DNA of 64,000 bases, from NCBI RefSeq assembly GCF_036014195.1, contig NZ_CP107918.1:1922001-1986000 (forward strand), in the 5' to 3' direction. The translations under genes and the position numbers were made by a program. This DNA comes from Streptomyces sp. NBC_00442 (GTDB taxonomy: Bacteria > Actinomycetota > Actinomycetes > Streptomycetales > Streptomycetaceae). Shown here one piece after another: positions 17,408-24,974 of the stretch; within the stretch, counting starts at the first letter, position 1, and each line of letters opens with the position of its first letter. The notes under the pieces were generated by a model. The model was not told the DNA's origin. It saw only the letters and a program-made list of their open reading frames with translations, and did not search any database.

Positions 17408-18790
17408 GTGGCCATCTCGGTCTTCGACCTGTTCTCGATCGGCATCGGCCCGTCCAGCTCCCACACCGTCGGCCCGATGCGGGCGGCCCGGATGTTCGCC
17501 GCGCGCCTCAAGAACGAGGGCCTGATCGCGCACACCACGCGGATACGGGCCGAGCTGTACGGCTCGCTCGGCGCGACCGGCCACGGCCACGGCACCCCGA
17601 AGGCGGTGCTCCTCGGCCTCGAGGGCGACTCGCCGCGCACCGTCGACGTGGAGAGCGCCGACGCCCGCGTCGAGCAGATCAAGGAGTCGGGCCGCCTCAA
17701 CGTGCTCGGCATGCACGAGATCGACTTCGCCTACGACGACGACCTGGTCCTGCACCGCCGCAAGGCGCTGCCGTACCACGCCAACGGCATGACGGTCTTC
17801 GCGTACGACGTCGACGGCGGGCTGCTCCTGGAGAAGACGTACTACTCGGTCGGTGGCGGCTTCGTCGTCGACGAAGATGCCGTGGCCGGCGACAACCCGA
17901 TCGTGCCGGACGACACCGTCCTCAAGCACCCCTTCCGCACCGGCGACGAGCTGCTCCGCCTCGCGCGGGACACCGGTCTCTCGATCTCCGCGCTGATGCT
18001 GGAGAACGAGAAGGCCTGGCGCACCGAGGACGAGATCCGCTCCGGGCTCCTCGACATCTGGCGGGTCATGCAGGCCTGCGTGGCGCGCGGCATGTCCCGC
18101 GAGGGCATCCTGCCCGGCGGCCTCAAGGTGCGCCGCCGCGCCGCCAACACCGCCCGCCTGCTGCGCGCCGAGGGCAACCCCGAGGCGCACGCCATGGAGT
18201 GGGCGACGCTGTACGCGATGGCCGTCAACGAGGAGAACGCGGCGGGTGGCCGCGTCGTGACCGCGCCCACCAACGGCGCCGCCGGCATCATCCCCGCGGT
18301 CCTGCACTACTACATGAACTTCGTGCCCGGCGGGTCCTCCCAGGAGAAGGAGGACGGCGTCGTCCGCTTCCTGCTCGCGGCCGGCGCGATCGGCATGCTG
18401 TTCAAGGAGAACGCCTCGATCTCCGGCGCCGAGGTCGGCTGCCAGGGCGAGGTCGGCTCGGCCTGCTCGATGGCGGCGGGCGCCCTCGCCGAGGTGCTCG
18501 GCGGCACCCCCGAGCAGGTCGAGAACGCGGCGGAGATCGGCATGGAGCACAACCTGGGCCTGACCTGCGACCCGGTCGGCGGTCTGGTCCAGATCCCGTG
18601 CATCGAGCGCAACGGCATGGCCGCGGTGAAGGCCGTCACCGCCGCCAAGATGGCGATGCGCGGCGATGGCAGCCACAAGGTGTCCCTGGACAAGGTCATC
18701 AAGACGATGAAGGAGACGGGGGCGGACATGAGCGTCAAGTACAAGGAGACGGCCCGCGGCGGGCTCGCGGTGAACATCATCGAGTGCTGA
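17408..18790 (+). CDS. sdaA: L-serine ammonia-lyase (iron-sulfur, single-chain)
   Basis: Deaminates L-serine to pyruvate and ammonia using a [4Fe-4S] cluster. It has 460 residues, the length of the fused alpha/beta type. The N-terminal beta domain begins [20 protein letters not shown]. The catalytic alpha domain contains [14 protein letters not shown], the cluster cysteines in [20 protein letters not shown] and IPCIERN, and the C-terminal [13 protein letters not shown]. The GTG at 17408 has AAGGAG 7 nt upstream; a longer frame begins at 17336 but lacks family sequence. Downstream of glycine cleavage and GlyA it drains serine to pyruvate. Confidence 0.96.
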   Translation: MAISVFDLFSIGIGPSSSHTVGPMRAARMFAARLKNEGLIAHTTRIRAELYGSLGATGHGHGTPKAVLLGLEGDSPRTVDVESADARVEQIKESGRLNVLGMHEIDFAYDDDLVLHRRKALPYHANGMTVFAYDVDGGLLLEKTYYSVGGGFVVDEDAVAGDNPIVPDDTVLKHPFRTGDELLRLARDTGLSISALMLENEKAWRTEDEIRSGLLDIWRVMQACVARGMSREGILPGGLKVRRRAANTARLLRAEGNPEAHAMEWATLYAMAVNEENAAGGRVVTAPTNGAAGIIPAVLHYYMNFVPGGSSQEKEDGVVRFLLAAGAIGMLFKENASISGAEVGCQGEVGSACSMAAGALAEVLGGTPEQVENAAEIGMEHNLGLTCDPVGGLVQIPCIERNGMAAVKAVTAAKMAMRGDGSHKVSLDKVIKTMKETGADMSVKYKETARGGLAVNIIEC

Positions 18791-18793
18791 CGC

Positions 18794-18844
18794 GACAGGC
18801 CCCGACCCGCGCGTCCGCACCGTAGGCACGGTCGGGGCCCTGTC
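18794..18844 (+). terminator. Terminator after sdaA
   Basis: gacaggccccgacc and ggtcggggccctgtc form a stem of about 14 bp with one bulge and a 22-nt loop, immediately after the sdaA stop. It separates sdaA from the convergent oxidoreductase gene. Confidence 0.7.
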
Positions 18845-18891
18845 TTGTCCTGCCCCGCCCTTCCGGTCCAGGACGGGCGGCGTGAACGGGC

Positions 18892-19551
18892 TCAGAAACG
18901 ATGTGCGGCGGGCCGCTCCTCGGGGGCGGCCGCCAGGGCCTCGGTGATCTCCGCGACTCCGCCGCGCAGGCCGTAGACGGGGGTCGCGGGCTGCTGGCGC
19001 CAGGAGTCGTCGATGCCGCCGGCGTCGACGGTGTCGAAGCCCAGCTCGTCGACGAGTTCGCGCACCAGCTTCTTCGCGGCCGCGTCGTCGCCCGCCACCG
19101 GTACGGCGATCCGCTCGGGGTCGCCCTGGGGGCGGGGGCGGTCCAGCAGGTCCTGCGCGTACGTGCCGTTGAAGACCTTGATGACCGGGTGGCCGATGTG
19201 ATGCTCGGTCCAGCGGCTCTCGGGGAGGCCGTCCTCGATCGCGTCGATCCGGCCGTCGCGCTCCTTGGGGTAGTAGTTCCCGGTGTCGATGACGGCGAAG
19301 CCGTCGGCCGCCTTGTCGAACAGGCCGCCGGGCAGGTCGGGCACGTTCTTCAGCGGGACGGTGACCACGACGACCTGTGCGCCGTCGGCCGCGTCCGCGA
19401 CGGTGACCGCCGTGGCGCCGGTCTCCTCGGCGAGGGCGGAAAGGGTGTGCGGGCCGCGGGAGTTGGCGACGGACACCTGGTGGCCGAGCGCGGTGAGGCG
19501 GCGGGTCAGGTTGCCGCCGATGTTGCCCGCGCCGATGATGCCGATCTTCAT
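18892..19551 (-). CDS. NADPH-dependent F420 reductase-type NAD(P)-binding protein
   Basis: A 219-residue single-domain Rossmann protein starting MKIGIIGAGNIGGNLTRRL, with the GxGxxG dinucleotide motif at residues 7-12 and VANSRGPHTL after beta-2, where the Ser-Arg pair favours NADP. It has the family segments VVVVTVPLKNVPDLP and FAVIDTGNYYPKERDG, with VIKVFNGTYA and VPVAGDDAAAKKLV toward the C-terminus. This pattern is the F420-dependent NADP reductase (FNO)-like/DinA group; true F420 use cannot be judged from sequence here. The ATG at 19551 is preferred, with GGAAGG 8 nt upstream. Confidence 0.8.
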   Translation of the reverse strand: MKIGIIGAGNIGGNLTRRLTALGHQVSVANSRGPHTLSALAEETGATAVTVADAADGAQVVVVTVPLKNVPDLPGGLFDKAADGFAVIDTGNYYPKERDGRIDAIEDGLPESRWTEHHIGHPVIKVFNGTYAQDLLDRPRPQGDPERIAVPVAGDDAAAKKLVRELVDELGFDTVDAGGIDDSWRQQPATPVYGLRGGVAEITEALAAAPEERPAAHRF

Positions 19552-19586
19552 GAGCTGGCCTTCCGGAGAGAGTGCGTTGGCACGCT

Positions 19587-19619
19587 CCGGCAACCCGCGG
19601 ATACGGCGGGTTATTCCGG
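19587..19619 (-). terminator. Hairpin downstream of the EF-hand gene
   Basis: CCGG-c-AACCCGC ... GCGGGTT-att-CCGG forms a 7-bp inner stem with a 7-nt loop and a 4-bp outer stem. It lies about 60 nt past the EF-hand stop on the minus strand and before the oxidoreductase start, so it probably ends the EF-hand transcript. Confidence 0.55.
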
Positions 19620-19675
19620 CCCGGCCCCGGTGGCGTACCGCGTCAGCGGACGTACACCACCGGCGCCGTTCGGGG

Positions 19676-19888
19676 TCACTTGTTCAGCGAGGCCCAGAAC
19701 TCCTCGAAGGAGAGCTTGCCGTCGCCGTTGGCGTCCTTGGCCTTGATGATGGCCTGGGCCACGGTCTCGGTGACGTGGTAGTCGCCCAGCTGCGCCATGA
19801 CCGCCTTGTACTCGCTCGCGGTGACGCGTCCGTCGCCGTCGACGTCGAGCTTCGCGAACGCCTTGCGCGCCTCTTCGATGTCCGCCAC
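19676..19888 (-). CDS. Small two-EF-hand calcium-binding protein
   Basis: A 70-residue cytosolic protein with two canonical EF-hand loops: DVDGDGRVTASE at residues 15-26 and DANGDGKLSFEE at residues 52-63. Each has Asp/Asn ligands at loop positions 1, 3 and 5 and Glu at 12. It is a calmodulin-like minimal sensor similar to the small Cab proteins described in Streptomyces (assignment from memory). The start is GTG at 19888. It lies 70 bp downstream of the MerR regulator on the same strand. A buffering or sensing role is inferred. Confidence 0.9.
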   Translation of the reverse strand: MADIEEARKAFAKLDVDGDGRVTASEYKAVMAQLGDYHVTETVAQAIIKAKDANGDGKLSFEEFWASLNK

Positions 19889-19958
19889 TGCGGGTCCACC
19901 CCTTTGTTGGTGCCACTGCTAGGTGCCACTGCTCGGTGCTTTTCTGACGCCGGTCACA

Positions 19959-20879
19959 TTAGCCGCCCACGTGGGCGCGCAGTGCGGCGGCCAGCCATGG
20001 GAAGGCGGCGGCCGAGCCGGGCTGCGGCTCGTACCCGTTGACGATCGCGAGCAGCTGGAAGTAGCGCTCGACGCGCAGGTCGGGGCCGACGCCGACCCGT
20101 TCCAGGACCGCCGCCCGGTCCGCGCCCACGCCGAAGAGTTCGTCAAGGAGTGCGTCGGCCTCGGCGCTGTCGGGCGCGACACCCCGCTCCTGGGCTCCGC
20201 CGGCGAGTGCGGCCACCTGCTTCGCGAAGGCGAGGTAGGCCTGCGGTTCACGCGAACGCTCCCGGAAATCCTCGGAGTTGCTCGCGGCGATGCGCCGCAC
20301 CAGCGCACGGAAGCCGTCGTCCTCGACGAGTTCGGCCAGCTCGATCCATGCGTCGACCTGGCGCGGGGTCGGGTCGTCCGGCAGTTCGGCGGCCACGCCG
20401 CGGACCCGGGCGTGGAAGTGTGCGTTGGTGTCGTCGAGGCCGGCGAACACGTCGTCGGTGAAGTCGTCGATGATCTGCTTGCGCTCAAGGGCGGAGAGCC
20501 GCGCCAGCTTGTTCATGAGTGTCATCTCCTCGGTTCCGGACTGTCTCAGGGCGATGGTCGACAGGACGGCCCGGCTCAGCTTCAGGGACCTGATCTGCGC
20601 GTCGAGGGCCGCGACGTGAGCCGCGGCGACCTCGGCGACCGTGACCTCCCGGGCGAGCACCCGGCGCACGTCGTCGAGACCGAGCCCGAGTTCGCGCAGG
20701 GTACGCACGAGTTCGAGGCGCCCCACGGAGGCCGCGTCGTACAGCCGGTACCCCCCGGCCGAGCGCCCGACGGGCGGCAGCGCGCCGATGTCGGACCAGT
20801 AACGGATGGTGCGCACGGGAAGTCCGGTACGGCGGGCGAGCTGCCCGATGGTGAAGGTTTCCGAGCCGTCGTCGATCAC
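19959..20879 (-). CDS. MerR-family transcriptional regulator
   Basis: A 306-residue regulator. The MerR HTH and wing occupy residues 9-55 (FTIGQLARRTGLPVRTIRYW ... SAGGYRLYD), and a dimerisation helix follows (VAAAHVAALDAQIRSLKLSR). The remaining 180 residues form an all-helical C-terminal domain (NKLARLSALERKQIIDDFTD, RYFQLLAIVNGYEP) of the kind found in TipAS-like or multidrug-type MerR proteins, so the effector is probably an organic ligand. The GTG start at 20879 has GGGAGA 7 nt upstream. It is divergent from the acetyltransferase gene with a 79-bp gap and is a likely regulator of that gene (inference). Confidence 0.88.
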   Translation of the reverse strand: MIDDGSETFTIGQLARRTGLPVRTIRYWSDIGALPPVGRSAGGYRLYDAASVGRLELVRTLRELGLGLDDVRRVLAREVTVAEVAAAHVAALDAQIRSLKLSRAVLSTIALRQSGTEEMTLMNKLARLSALERKQIIDDFTDDVFAGLDDTNAHFHARVRGVAAELPDDPTPRQVDAWIELAELVEDDGFRALVRRIAASNSEDFRERSREPQAYLAFAKQVAALAGGAQERGVAPDSAEADALLDELFGVGADRAAVLERVGVGPDLRVERYFQLLAIVNGYEPQPGSAAAFPWLAAALRAHVGG

Positions 20880-20958
20880 GTCGCCGAGTCTCCCGTTTCC
20901 AGTGGGTGGAGACTCAAGGGGCAGCTCAAGGGGCAGGGTGAGAGAAACGGGGACGGCG

Positions 20959-21597
20959 ATGGATCACACGCTCGGGGACATTCTGGCGGCCGCGGCCGCA
21001 GGCCACTTCCCGCCGGCCGACGGCGGCACGACGCTCGTGGCGCAGCCGGGGCCGCGCGACGCGGGCGTCCTGGCGTTCACCGCGCACTCGGTGATCTTCC
21101 TGGACGAGGACGAGGACTGGCTCCGGGCCACCCTCGCGGCGACCGACGCCGACCCCCTCGGCGCGTCGATGAACCCCGCCTTCCTTGCCGCCCTGATGGC
21201 TCGTACCGGCCGGTCGATGAACTGCGTCGACCTGCTGACCTGCGCCCCCGCCCTGCCGGGCGGGCCGCCCCTGGCGCTGCGGGAGATCGAGGATCCGGCG
21301 CATCCGCGGGTGGTGCGGGCCTTGAAGTTCCGGGACGAGGTGCGGGTTTGGGCGACGGACGGTGGCGTACTCGTACTCGGACGGGGCGTCGCGGGGCGCT
21401 GGGAGGTCGCCCTCGAACTCGACGAGTTCGCGCGCGGCAGCGGTCTCGGTGCCCAACTGGCCCGCTCCGCCCGTCACTTGGTGCCGGGTGGGACGCTTTG
21501 GGCCCAGCAGTCGCCGGGGAACGCGCGCAGCGTGCGCACCTTCCAGGCCGCCGGCTTCAGACCGGTCGGCTCGGAGGCCCTGCTGCTCGCCCACTGA
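20959..21597 (+). CDS. GNAT-family N-acetyltransferase
   Basis: A 212-residue acetyltransferase that would move acetyl from acetyl-CoA to an unidentified amine. The N-terminal half (HTLGDILAAAAAGHFPPADG ... ITAHSVIF-like region) is non-catalytic. The C-terminal GNAT core shows the acetyl-CoA pyrophosphate loop GSGLGAQLARSAR, then TLWAQQSPGNARSVRTFQAA and GFRPVGSEALLLAH, the usual motif A/B order. The ATG at 20959 was chosen, with GGGGA 7 nt upstream; the frame is open further upstream but there overlaps the divergent MerR gene. It may be controlled by that MerR protein. Confidence 0.82.
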   Translation: MDHTLGDILAAAAAGHFPPADGGTTLVAQPGPRDAGVLAFTAHSVIFLDEDEDWLRATLAATDADPLGASMNPAFLAALMARTGRSMNCVDLLTCAPALPGGPPLALREIEDPAHPRVVRALKFRDEVRVWATDGGVLVLGRGVAGRWEVALELDEFARGSGLGAQLARSARHLVPGGTLWAQQSPGNARSVRTFQAAGFRPVGSEALLLAH

Positions 21598-21656
21598 CCG
21601 ACGGACTCCGCCGCCCGACCGGCGCGGGCCCGGCACGGGCCTGACTGTTCGAAGTA

Positions 21657-21675
21657 CGCAAACGGTCGCTTTGCG
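21657..21675. promoter_or_regulatory. Candidate operator upstream of cyclodipeptide synthase gene
   Basis: CGCAAA-CGGTCGC-TTTGCG is a 19-bp dyad with perfect 6-bp arms, 137 bp before the synthase start, in the 215-bp gap after the acetyltransferase gene. It is the clearest regulatory candidate for the pathway; the bound factor is unknown. Confidence 0.4.
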
Positions 21676-21812
21676 CCACACAAAGAGGAGTTCACGCCAT
21701 ATTCCGATCGCCGGATCCTCACGCTCCGCCACTGGGCGATAACTTCACGCTGTCGTCGCCACACCGGGAGCACAGGGCCCCCAGGGACTAGCGGCGCTGG
21801 GGCGTATCGGCT

Positions 21813-22508
21813 GTGACCATCACAACTGAAGCATTCACCGTGCAGCCCTTCACTCGAAGCTGCCAGCAGATATGGGACGAAGGCGACCACGTCCTCATCG
21901 GGGTGAGTCCGGGGAACAGCTATTTCAGCGCCGGCCGCATCACCGACCTCGTCCGCTGGGCTTCGGCACGGTTCACCCGCATCGACCTCATATACGCCGA
22001 CCTCCATGTGGCCGAGCTGTTCAGCGCGCTCGGCTACGCCCCGGAGCACGCGGCACGCCGCGCCTCGAAGGAGGTGAAGGCGGTGCGCCGCCGGGTGGTG
22101 CGCGGCGTCGAGGAGGCGGACGCGCAGGGCACTCCGGTCGGCGTGCACGGGCTCTCGGAGTTCGCCGGACATCCGGTGTACGAGCTGCTGCACCGCCGGG
22201 TGCGCCACTTCCTGTCGACCGACCCGGGCTTTCGCACCGCCTGTGAGCGGATGGCGGCGCACTTCCTGTCCACGAAGGCCGGCGGGCCGGTCGCGAGCGC
22301 CGCGCAGCTCTCCGCCTGCCTCGACTACATCACCGCCGAGCTCCCCTTCTTCCTGGACACCCCGGGGATCCTCGGTGTCCCGTCCTCGGTGTCGTCGTAC
22401 CACGTGCCGATCCCGCTGACCGACCTCCTGTACGCGAAGGGCGGCGGCCTGCGCGCGTCCCGCAATCAGGCCTACGCCGTGGTGCGCCCGGAAGGAATCC
22501 CCGCATGA
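21813..22508 (+). CDS. tRNA-dependent cyclodipeptide synthase (Rv2275-like)
   Basis: Makes a 2,5-diketopiperazine from two aminoacyl-tRNAs. The 231-residue chain has the CDPS hallmark GVSPGNSYFS with catalytic Ser32 and Asn35. It also has the second conserved region CLDYITAELPFFLDTP, holding Tyr172 and Glu176, the catalytic Tyr/Glu pair of the family. The segments GILGVPSSVSSYH and GGLRASRNQAYAVV complete the match. It closely follows the recalled M. tuberculosis Rv2275 (cyclodityrosine synthase), including HFLSTK-type and LYA(K/R)G(G/S)GLRASRNQ stretches, but lacks that protein's N-terminal extension. The start is GTG. It overlaps the P450 gene by ATGA, so the two are translationally coupled. 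Predicted product: cyclo(Tyr-Tyr); substrate not proven. Confidence 0.95.
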   Translation: MTITTEAFTVQPFTRSCQQIWDEGDHVLIGVSPGNSYFSAGRITDLVRWASARFTRIDLIYADLHVAELFSALGYAPEHAARRASKEVKAVRRRVVRGVEEADAQGTPVGVHGLSEFAGHPVYELLHRRVRHFLSTDPGFRTACERMAAHFLSTKAGGPVASAAQLSACLDYITAELPFFLDTPGILGVPSSVSSYHVPIPLTDLLYAKGGGLRASRNQAYAVVRPEGIPA

Positions 22509-23695
22509 CCACCGAGACCGTCCTGGACTTCCCGCTCTCCCGGCGCGGCGACGTGCTGCCCGCCGAGTGCACCCGGCTGCGCGAGAAGCAGCCGGTGGCC
22601 CGGGTGCGTACGCTCACCGGCGACCCGGCCTGGCTGGTGAGCAGTCACGCCCTGGCCAAGCAGGTCCTGGAGGACGAGCGGTTCAGCCTCAAGGACACCG
22701 CGAACGCCGGGGTCCCCCGCCAGTACGCGCTGACGATCCCGCCCGAGGTCGTCAACAACATGGGCAACATCAACAGCGCCGGGCTGCGCAACGCCGTGAT
22801 GAAGTCCCTGAGCCCGCGCGCGGACGGCCTGGCCGAGCGGCTGCGCGAGCGGGCCGAGGGCTTCATCGAGGCGCTGCTCGCCGAGGGCCCGCCCGCCGAC
22901 CTGAGGGCTGGGTTCGCCGACCCCTTCTCGGCGGCGCTGCACTGCGACGTCGTCGGCGTGCCGTTCGAGGACTGGCGCAGGCTCATGTCCGGTCTGGACG
23001 TGGCCTTCATGACCAGCGCGCACACCTTCGAGGGCGCCGGGCTCAACTGGTACAAGGACCTCGGGTACATGGTGGAGCGGCTGAACGCCCCGGACGTGCC
23101 GCCCGAGAGCCTGCTGGGCCGGCTGGGCGCGCTGCGCGAGGACCGGGAGTCGGCGCACCTCACCGACGAGATGCTGGCCACGGTCGCGGTCTCCCTGTTC
23201 GGCGCGGGCGCGGTGTCCACCTCCGCCTTCCTGGTACTCGCGATCCTCGCCCTGCTCCAGCATCCGGAGCTGATCGGATACCTGCGCGAGCATCCCGAGC
23301 GCATGGGCCGCGCCGTGGAGGAGCTGCTCCGCTGGAACCTGTCGATCGGCGACGGGCTGCCCCGGCTCGCCCTTGAGGACGTACAGCTGGGCGACGTACT
23401 CGTCCAGAAGGGCGAGTTGGTGCTCGTCCTGGTCGAGGGCGCCAACTTCGACCCGGAGGTGTTCACCGATCCCGACCGGCTCGACCTGGACCGCGAGCAC
23501 AACCCGCACCTCTCGTTCGGCGCCGGCCGGCACTTCTGCCCGGCCACCGGGCTCGGCCGGCTGCACGCGGAGACGGCGCTCTCGGTCCTGGTGGACCGGC
23601 TGCCGGGGATGCGCCTCGCGGTGCCGGCCGAACAGCTGGTGTGGCGTACGGGCTTCATCAAGCGCCTGCCCGAACGGCTGCCGGCGCTGTGGTGA
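22505..23695 (+). CDS. Cytochrome P450, CYP121-like, cyclodipeptide-oxidising
   Basis: A 396-residue P450, the exact length of M. tuberculosis CYP121, with similarity over the whole recalled sequence. Heme Cys is C345 in SFGAGRHFCPATGLG. The I-helix is LFGAGAVSTSAF and the ExxR motif is VEELLRWN. Residues that line the cyclo(Tyr-Tyr) pocket in CYP121 are kept: T77, V83, N84, N85, M86, A167, F168, W182, and A234 and S238 (numbered 233 and 237 there because of one inserted residue). CYP121 couples the two tyrosine rings of cyclo(Tyr-Tyr) to form mycocyclosin. Gln385 and Arg386 of CYP121 are Ile and Lys here. No ferredoxin gene is adjacent. Confidence 0.95.
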   Translation: MTTETVLDFPLSRRGDVLPAECTRLREKQPVARVRTLTGDPAWLVSSHALAKQVLEDERFSLKDTANAGVPRQYALTIPPEVVNNMGNINSAGLRNAVMKSLSPRADGLAERLRERAEGFIEALLAEGPPADLRAGFADPFSAALHCDVVGVPFEDWRRLMSGLDVAFMTSAHTFEGAGLNWYKDLGYMVERLNAPDVPPESLLGRLGALREDRESAHLTDEMLATVAVSLFGAGAVSTSAFLVLAILALLQHPELIGYLREHPERMGRAVEELLRWNLSIGDGLPRLALEDVQLGDVLVQKGELVLVLVEGANFDPEVFTDPDRLDLDREHNPHLSFGAGRHFCPATGLGRLHAETALSVLVDRLPGMRLAVPAEQLVWRTGFIKRLPERLPALW

Positions 23696-23703
23696 CACCG
23701 GGG

Positions 23704-23731
23704 TGCCCCGGGGCCGACGGGCCCCGGGGCA
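23704..23731. terminator. Bidirectional terminator after the P450 gene
   Basis: TGCCCCGGGGCC-GACG-GGCCCCGGGGCA is a perfect 12-bp stem with a 4-nt loop, 8 bp after the P450 stop and before the convergent beta-propeller gene. Confidence 0.8.
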
Positions 23732-23789
23732 TCGCGCGGCCGTGCGGGGCCGCTCCGGTTCGGCGCGGGACGGCTCGGCGCGGGACGGT

Positions 23790-24974
23790 TCAGCGGAAGA
23801 TGCCGGTGTGGCCCAGCGAGTACCGGCCGGGCTGCGGGTAGACGGCGAGTCCGTGCGGTCCCGAGCCGACGGGGATGCGGGCCAGTTCCTTGCCGGTGGC
23901 GGTGTCGATGGCGTACACCTCGGCGTTGTAGCGCCCGGACAGCCACAGCACCTTGCCGTCGGCCGAGACGCCGCCCATGTCGGGGCTGCCGCCGTCGGGC
24001 AGTTCCCACTTCTTGGTGAGCTTGTTCTTGGTGAAGTCGAAGATGGAGATGGTGCCCTCGCCGCGGTTGGAGATGTACATCTCCTTGGAGTCGCGGCTGA
24101 TGTAGAGCCCGTGGCAGCCCTTGCCCGTGGGCAGCAGGACCGGCTTGTCGAACTTGTCGCCGTCCAGGACCCACATGCCGTGCGCCATCATGTCGGCGAC
24201 GTAGAAGGTCTTGCCGTCCGGGGACATCTTCACGTCCTGCGGCATCGCCCCGTCGAAGGGGAGCTTCTGCTGCCCGACGATCTTCATCTGCTCGGTGTCG
24301 ACCTTGAGGAGTTCGCCGGAGAACTCGCAGGAGACGATGAAGTACCGGCCGTCCATGGAGAAGTCCGCGTGGTTGACGCCCGCGCACGTCACCGGGACGG
24401 TCTTGACGCGGTTCATGGTGACCGGGTCGCGGAAGACGAGCTCGCGGTCCATCGAGGCCATGACGATGGCGTACTTGCCGTTGGGCGTGAAGTAGAGGTT
24501 GTACGGGTCGGAGACCTGGACGGTGCGTCCGGTCTTGCCGGTCGCCGGGTCGATGGCGGTGAGCGAGTCGCCGAGGTCGTTGTTGACCCAGAGCGTCTTC
24601 ATGTCCCACGACGGCACGACGTGCTGCGGCTGGCGGCCGACCGGAATCGTCTCGATCACCTTGTACGTGGCCGGGTCGATCACGGAGACCGTGTTGGAGT
24701 TGGTGTTGGGCACGTACACGCGCGGCAGGAAGTTCTTCACCGCGGGCTGGAGCGCGTTGGGGCGGTCCGCCGCGTAGGCGTCCTTGGGGTCGAGGACGGG
24801 CGGCATGCCCGGCAGGCCCTGCGGCACGGTCTTCTTGACGACGGCGGGCGGGACCGCCGCCTTGGAGCCGAGCGCCTCGTCCTTGTGGTCGGATCCCGAT
24901 CCGCAGCCGGCGAGGGCCGCGAGCAGGGCGGCCGCCGAGAGCAGCGCGGTGGTCGTCTTCGTTACGGTCGGCAT
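23790..24974 (-). CDS. YVTN-family beta-propeller lipoprotein
   Basis: A 394-residue secreted lipoprotein. The signal peptide MPTVTKTTTALLSAAALLAA ends in the lipobox LAGC. The mature part, after a 60-residue linker, is a seven-bladed YVTN-type propeller with repeats such as RVYVPNTNSNTVSVIDPATY, IPVGRQPQHVV, MYISNRGEGTISIFD and IPVGSGPHGLAVYP. Such proteins are surface scaffolds or binders; no enzyme activity is implied. Its ATG overlaps the stop of the upstream deacetylase-like gene by one base (TGATG), so the two are probably made together at the membrane surface. Confidence 0.88.
   Translation of the reverse strand: MPTVTKTTTALLSAAALLAALAGCGSGSDHKDEALGSKAAVPPAVVKKTVPQGLPGMPPVLDPKDAYAADRPNALQPAVKNFLPRVYVPNTNSNTVSVIDPATYKVIETIPVGRQPQHVVPSWDMKTLWVNNDLGDSLTAIDPATGKTGRTVQVSDPYNLYFTPNGKYAIVMASMDRELVFRDPVTMNRVKTVPVTCAGVNHADFSMDGRYFIVSCEFSGELLKVDTEQMKIVGQQKLPFDGAMPQDVKMSPDGKTFYVADMMAHGMWVLDGDKFDKPVLLPTGKGCHGLYISRDSKEMYISNRGEGTISIFDFTKNKLTKKWELPDGGSPDMGGVSADGKVLWLSGRYNAEVYAIDTATGKELARIPVGSGPHGLAVYPQPGRYSLGHTGIFR

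Noticed and set aside
21601..21812. A small gene between the acetyltransferase and CDPS genes
   Set aside because: No frame with plausible start, length and composition was found; the region reads as a leader with one dyad.
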